A stretch of DNA of 8,907 nucleotides from Deltaproteobacteria bacterium (GTDB taxonomy: Bacteria; Desulfobacterota; DSM-4660; Desulfatiglandales; Desulfatiglandaceae): assembly GCA_019307645.1 (NCBI GenBank), contig JAFDJF010000045.1, positions 1-8,907 of the forward strand. Reading direction: 5' to 3'. Positions 6,505 to 8,907 of this stretch are shown here, in pieces. Position 1 is the first letter of the stretch. Each line of letters starts with the position of its first letter. The notes below the pieces were generated by a model. It saw nothing but the letters and a program-made list of their open reading frames with translations, did no database searches and had not been told where the DNA came from. Both the position numbers and the translations under genes were made by a program.

Positions 6505-7254
6505 TCAACCTTCACCTTCCTCTTCTTCCACTTTTTTCTTACGTGCAAAGCCTGCAACAACAATTCCGATTTCATACAGTATGATCAGCGGTCCTGCCAT
6601 CATGCACTGAGTGATCACATCAGGGGGGGTCAATATTGCAGCTGCAACAAAAGTCAGCAGAATGGCATATTTGCGTTTTTGCCTGAGAAGTTTGGGGGTC
6701 ACAAGCCCCAGTTTTGACAGAAAAAAGATGACGACCGGCAGCTCAAATACCACGCCAAAGGCAAAAAGCAGCTTCAGGGAAAAACCAAAGTACTGCTTTA
6801 CGGAAGGGAGGGCCTTCACATATTCATTGGAAAACCCGATGAAAAATTTAAAGCCAAATGGGAAGACAACAAAATAGCCGAAAAGCGCACCCCCCACAAA
6901 AAGGATGGTTGAGGCAACCACAAAAGGTATCACCAGTTTCTTTTCATTACGGTACAGGCCAGGTGCCGCAAACATCCACATTTCATAAAAAAGAAAAGGT
7001 GCCGCCAACAGCACACCCGAAACAAGGGCGACCTTGAGATAGGTGAGGAACATCTCCGGGAGACTTGTGAAAATGAGGGAATCACCCTCAGGCATAACGG
7101 CCTTAAGAGGCTCGATCAATACCCGGAAAATCCTCTCTGAAAAAAAATAGCACCCTACAAAACCGATTGCCACGGCAATTGCGGACGCAATAAGCCTTTT
7201 GCGCAGTTCCTCCAGATGACCCAGAAAAGGCTGTTTTTCCTCCTGATTATCCAT
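6505..7254 (-). CDS. tatC: TatC, twin-arginine translocase receptor subunit
   Basis: A polytopic inner-membrane protein of 249 residues that recognises twin-arginine signal peptides and, with TatA/TatB, exports folded proteins. The N-terminal motif HLEELRKRL (13-21) carries the conserved signal-binding glutamate (E16). FYEMWMFAAPGLYRNEKK contains E104, which matches the second essential glutamate of the family. Six hydrophobic segments can be seen, beginning around residues 22-38 and ending around 215-235. The tail is charged (RKKKVEEEEGEG). The ATG overlaps the end of tatB by 8 nt. Its own ribosome binding site is poor (an AGAGG directly at the ATG), so coupling to tatB translation is likely. 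Confidence 0.97.
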   Translation of the reverse strand: MDNQEEKQPFLGHLEELRKRLIASAIAVAIGFVGCYFFSERIFRVLIEPLKAVMPEGDSLIFTSLPEMFLTYLKVALVSGVLLAAPFLFYEMWMFAAPGLYRNEKKLVIPFVVASTILFVGGALFGYFVVFPFGFKFFIGFSNEYVKALPSVKQYFGFSLKLLFAFGVVFELPVVIFFLSKLGLVTPKLLRQKRKYAILLTFVAAAILTPPDVITQCMMAGPLIILYEIGIVVAGFARKKKVEEEEGEG

Positions 7255-7624
7255 CCTCTTTTTCTCTCTTTACCGTATCTGTGTCCTCCACCCCCGCTTC
7301 ATCCTCCTGGGACTTTTCTTCGGTCTGTTCGCTGTCTCCATGTTCGTCGTCGGATTCCTCATACTCGGATTCTTCTTCATAAGATCGGGGCGCTTCCAGA
7401 TCCAGAGGTTCATCCAGGCCACTGACGGAATCGACCAGATCCTTTCTTGCATCCTGTAATTCTTCTTCTATATCCAGGCTTTCCTTGATTTCCTGGGTAG
7501 CCTTTTTGAATTCGGCCAGCCCCTTGGCGATAGCCTTGGCCAAATCGGGCAGCTTACTCGGGCCGATGACTATCAGGGCGATAACCATAATGATAATCAG
7601 TTCTGGCATGCCTAGGCCAAACAT
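7247..7624 (-). CDS. tatB: TatB/TatA-family twin-arginine translocase subunit
   Basis: A 125-residue single-span inner-membrane protein, partner of TatC. It has a short N-terminal membrane helix (PELIIIMVIALIVIG), a GPSKLP hinge, an amphipathic helix (DLAKAIAKGLAEFKKATQEI), and a long acidic E/D/S-rich tail from about residue 55. MFGLGMPEL with GP.KLP is TatB-like, whereas GL.EFKKA is TatA-like. The extended acidic tail favours TatB, but a bifunctional TatA/B role cannot be excluded since no second TatA gene is in the window. The start is the ATG at 7624, preceded by GGAGG at 7634-7630. An in-frame TTG at 7636 overlaps that site and is rejected. The repeat element at 7646-7970 ends just 21 bases upstream. 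Confidence 0.9.
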   Translation of the reverse strand: MFGLGMPELIIIMVIALIVIGPSKLPDLAKAIAKGLAEFKKATQEIKESLDIEEELQDARKDLVDSVSGLDEPLDLEAPRSYEEESEYEESDDEHGDSEQTEEKSQEDEAGVEDTDTVKREKEDG

Positions 7625-7645
7625 TTTTTCCTCCAATGGGGTTAG

Positions 7646-7970
7646 TCCAGTAATCAGTGATCAGTAATCAGTCAATGTTGTTAACTTAATGAAATGTCCA
7701 GTTTATTCCTACGGATATTCATTTAACAAGACTTAGGTAAAATCGAATATCGAATATCGAATATCGAACAAGGAATTTCAAATGACGAAGGAAGGAGTTT
7801 TGCCAATTATATAAAACAAATAGAGCGAAGCGATTCCATACTTCGACATTCTACATTCGTTATTCGATATTCTGCGGTTCAAAATATTTCCCGCATGATA
7901 GCAATCCCAGATACTGGAGCTTACTGAAAATCGTTAATTTAACGGCATTGACTGATCACTGATTACTGGA
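7646..7970. repeat. MITE-like 325-bp element with nested inverted repeats
   Basis: Terminal arms at 7646-7677 and 7946-7970 are reverse complements: TCCAGTAATCAGTGATCAGT then CAATG. The left arm differs only by one extra 7-bp AATCAGT. Weaker complementarity continues inward (7678-7695 against 7928-7945, both with GTTAA.TTAA). A second, inner inverted repeat is GAATATCGAATA (7745-7756) against TATTCGATATTC (7861-7872). No ORF of useful size is inside. No clear target-site duplication is seen. The element fills the gap between the acetyltransferase stop and the tatB ribosome binding site. Confidence 0.75.
7743..7770 (+). repeat. Tandem 7-bp repeat inside the element
   Basis: Four contiguous heptamers: TCGAATA three times (7743, 7750, 7757) and then TCGAACA (7764). 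The unit is also seen in inverted form near 7861-7872. It is probably slippage-prone and variable between strains. Confidence 0.85.
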
Positions 7971-7988
7971 TATTTACAACTCTGGAGT

Positions 7989-8450
7989 CTAAAGATCAAT
8001 CATCAATGCGGTTTCATCACAGTTTGGGAATTTGGGGCATTTAAGGCAGTCGGCCCAGATCTTGTGGGGAAGGACCGATTTGTCCACCTTACTGAAACCG
8101 ATTTTTTCAAAAAAAGCGGGGACATATGTCAGAACGAACACCCTTTTCAAACCCAGCGCATCTGCCTCTTTAAGGCACGTTTCAACAAGCTGGAAACCCG
8201 AGCCTTTACCCTGCTGATCTTCACTGACTGCCAGTGACCTGATTTCGGCCAAATCCTCCCAGCATATGCCCAGTCCGCAAACCCCCCGGATAATTTGCCC
8301 CTGCGCATTGTCTGTCAGGACAAAATAATCCCTTAAATGATCATAAAGCTCACTCAATGATCTTGCCAGCAAAAGATTTTTATCAGCGTAATAATTCAGG
8401 CTCTGGTGAATACTGCGGACGTCACTGATGACAGCTTTTCTGATGTGCAT
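7989..8450 (-). CDS. GNAT-family N-acetyltransferase, possibly short-form N-acetylglutamate synthase
   Basis: A 153-residue cytoplasmic acetyl-CoA-dependent acetyltransferase. It opens with IRKAVISDVRSIHQSLNYYA, followed by the core strand EIRSLAVSEDQQGKGSG, whose QQGKGSG is the acetyl-CoA pyrophosphate loop. It ends with RVFVLTYVPAFFEKIGFSKVDKSVLPHKIW, the GNAT C-terminal strand-helix pattern. The length, ICWEDLAEIRSLAV and the tail DCLKCPKFPNCDETAL resemble the short ArgA-like proteins that make N-acetylglutamate, the first step of arginine synthesis, in bacteria lacking the long kinase-fused enzyme. The substrate assignment is recognition-based and uncertain. C135, C138 and C144 form a CX2CX5C cluster. 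The ribosome binding site is weak (GGGTAG region upstream of the ATG at 8450). The gene is flanked by repeats on both sides. Confidence 0.8.
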   Translation of the reverse strand: MHIRKAVISDVRSIHQSLNYYADKNLLLARSLSELYDHLRDYFVLTDNAQGQIIRGVCGLGICWEDLAEIRSLAVSEDQQGKGSGFQLVETCLKEADALGLKRVFVLTYVPAFFEKIGFSKVDKSVLPHKIWADCLKCPKFPNCDETALMIDL

Positions 8451-8479
8451 GGTAACTACCCGTGTTGTAGGTTCAAGAT

Positions 8480-8515
8480 CAATGTCATTAACTTAGGGTT
8501 CGCTTCGCTCTATTT
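8480..8515 (+). repeat. Truncated fragment related to the 325-bp element
   Basis: CAATGTCATTAACTTA (8480-8495) matches the inner part of the left arm at 7673-7688 (CAATGTTGTTAACTTA) at 14 of 16 bases. It is followed almost at once by TCGCTTCGCTCTATTT (8500-8515), the exact reverse complement of the element interior at 7818-7833. It looks like a deleted or rearranged second copy lying upstream of the acetyltransferase gene. Confidence 0.6.
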
Positions 8516-8659
8516 AGTGTCTGAACGAAAACTAGGATTTTTAGTCAAGGTCAAGGAAGATTAAAATTTTAACCGCAGGAATATATTGAATATTTTGAGG
8601 ATTAAAATTTTTATCTGACGCAGAGATTGGCGAAAAAGACAGTTTTCGTTCGGGCACTA
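8515..8659. repeat. 145-bp inverted-repeat element of a second family
   Basis: The arms TAGTGTCTGAACGAAAACT (8515-8533) and AGTTTTCGTTCGGGCACTA (8641-8659) are reverse complements at 17 of 19 positions. The interior contains a 12-bp direct repeat GATTAAAATTTT (8559-8570 and 8600-8611), and no ORF. The right arm includes the TAG stop of the SPOR-domain gene. The left arm abuts the fragment of the other repeat family. Confidence 0.65.
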
Positions 8660-8907
8660 TTTATCAACTCGGGTAACGAAACCATGGACATCCTCCCTTT
8701 TGGCCAGCACTTTTTTGAATTCATCAGCCTTCTTCTCGGTCTTAAACGGCCCACACTTAACCCTGTAATATCGCTTCCCACCTATATCAGCCCTGGAAAA
8801 AAATGTGGCGTAACCCCTATCGGTCAATCGGTCAACCATTGTCACTGCTTTGGCCCTGTCCGCAAAAGAGCCTATTTGAAGGACATATTGCTGAGCAGAT
8901 TTTGGTA
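8657..8907 (-). CDS. SPOR-domain protein, C-terminal part (gene runs off the window)
   Basis: Only the last 82 residues are present; the gene continues beyond the right edge. They form one complete SPOR domain: YVLQIGSFADRAKAVTMVDR, then GYATFFSRADI, then YYRVKCGPFKTEKKADEFKKVL and a closing VHGFVTRVDK. The paired QIGSF and RVKCGPF strands are diagnostic. SPOR domains bind septal peptidoglycan stripped of stem peptides and usually sit at the C-terminus of envelope proteins with an N-terminal membrane anchor, which would lie outside this window. An internal GTG around 8845 is not the start, because the frame stays open upstream and encodes the first half of the domain. The stop TAG (8657-8659) lies in the arm of the adjacent repeat element. 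Confidence 0.88.
   Translation of the reverse strand, partial: PKSAQQYVLQIGSFADRAKAVTMVDRLTDRGYATFFSRADIGGKRYYRVKCGPFKTEKKADEFKKVLAKREDVHGFVTRVDK

Noticed and set aside
7625..7636. TTG at 7636 as the tatB start
   Set aside because: The GGAGG site lies inside these four codons and is correctly spaced for the ATG at 7624, which gives the canonical MFG-type N-terminus.
7743..7770. CRISPR-like array
   Set aside because: The units are contiguous 7-mers without spacers and no cas genes are present. It is a simple tandem repeat inside a repeat element.

Overview
The window looks like chromosomal DNA of a Gram-negative bacterium, most likely a Desulfobacterota (deltaproteobacterial, Desulfobacteraceae-like) lineage. 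This is inferred from four things: an outer-membrane-type lipoprotein of the LpoA/periplasmic-binding class next to dnaK, a tatB-tatC pair, a short acetyltransferase resembling the ArgA-like proteins of that group, and several small intergenic inverted-repeat elements. The taxonomic call rests on recognition and was not computed.

Left half, + strand. A stand-alone receiver-like protein (249-857) ends at a strong bidirectional terminator (856-887). A roughly 330-base non-coding stretch follows, carrying a plausible sigma70-type promoter at 1140-1168. It leads into grpE (GTG start, 1218-1832) and dnaK (1962-3869). The stop of dnaK overlaps by 4 nt the GTG start of a lipoprotein gene (3866-5710) that encodes TPR-like repeats followed by a type 1 periplasmic-binding fold, the architecture of penicillin-binding-protein activators such as LpoA. 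A near-perfect 18-bp hairpin with a T8 tract, a textbook intrinsic terminator, lies inside the signal-peptide codons of that lipoprotein. This suggests the grpE-dnaK message is largely terminated there and that the lipoprotein is expressed by translation-dependent read-through.

Middle. A compact type II toxin-antitoxin module (Phd/YefM antitoxin 5856-6140, RelE/ParE toxin 6137-6460, ATGA overlap) has its own strong promoter. Two perfect 12-bp palindromes overlap the promoter and are likely operators. The module faces the opposite-strand tat genes.

Right half, - strand. Reading leftwards are a SPOR-domain protein cut by the window edge (8657-8907), a GNAT acetyltransferase, possibly a short N-acetylglutamate synthase (7989-8450), tatB/tatA-like (7247-7624) and tatC (6505-7254), the last two overlapping by 8 nt. 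The gaps between SPOR, acetyltransferase and tatB are filled with repeats. One is a 325-bp MITE-like element with nested inverted repeats (7646-7970), one is a shortened fragment of the same family (8480-8515), and one is a different 145-bp inverted-repeat element (8515-8659) whose arm contains the stop codon of the SPOR gene.

The genes are mainly housekeeping: chaperone cycle, cell-wall or envelope function, and Tat export. The toxin-antitoxin pair and the small repeats are accessory. I did not find a clearly new multi-gene system. The most interesting signals are the terminator embedded in a lipoprotein signal sequence, the atypical receiver protein and the repeat elements.
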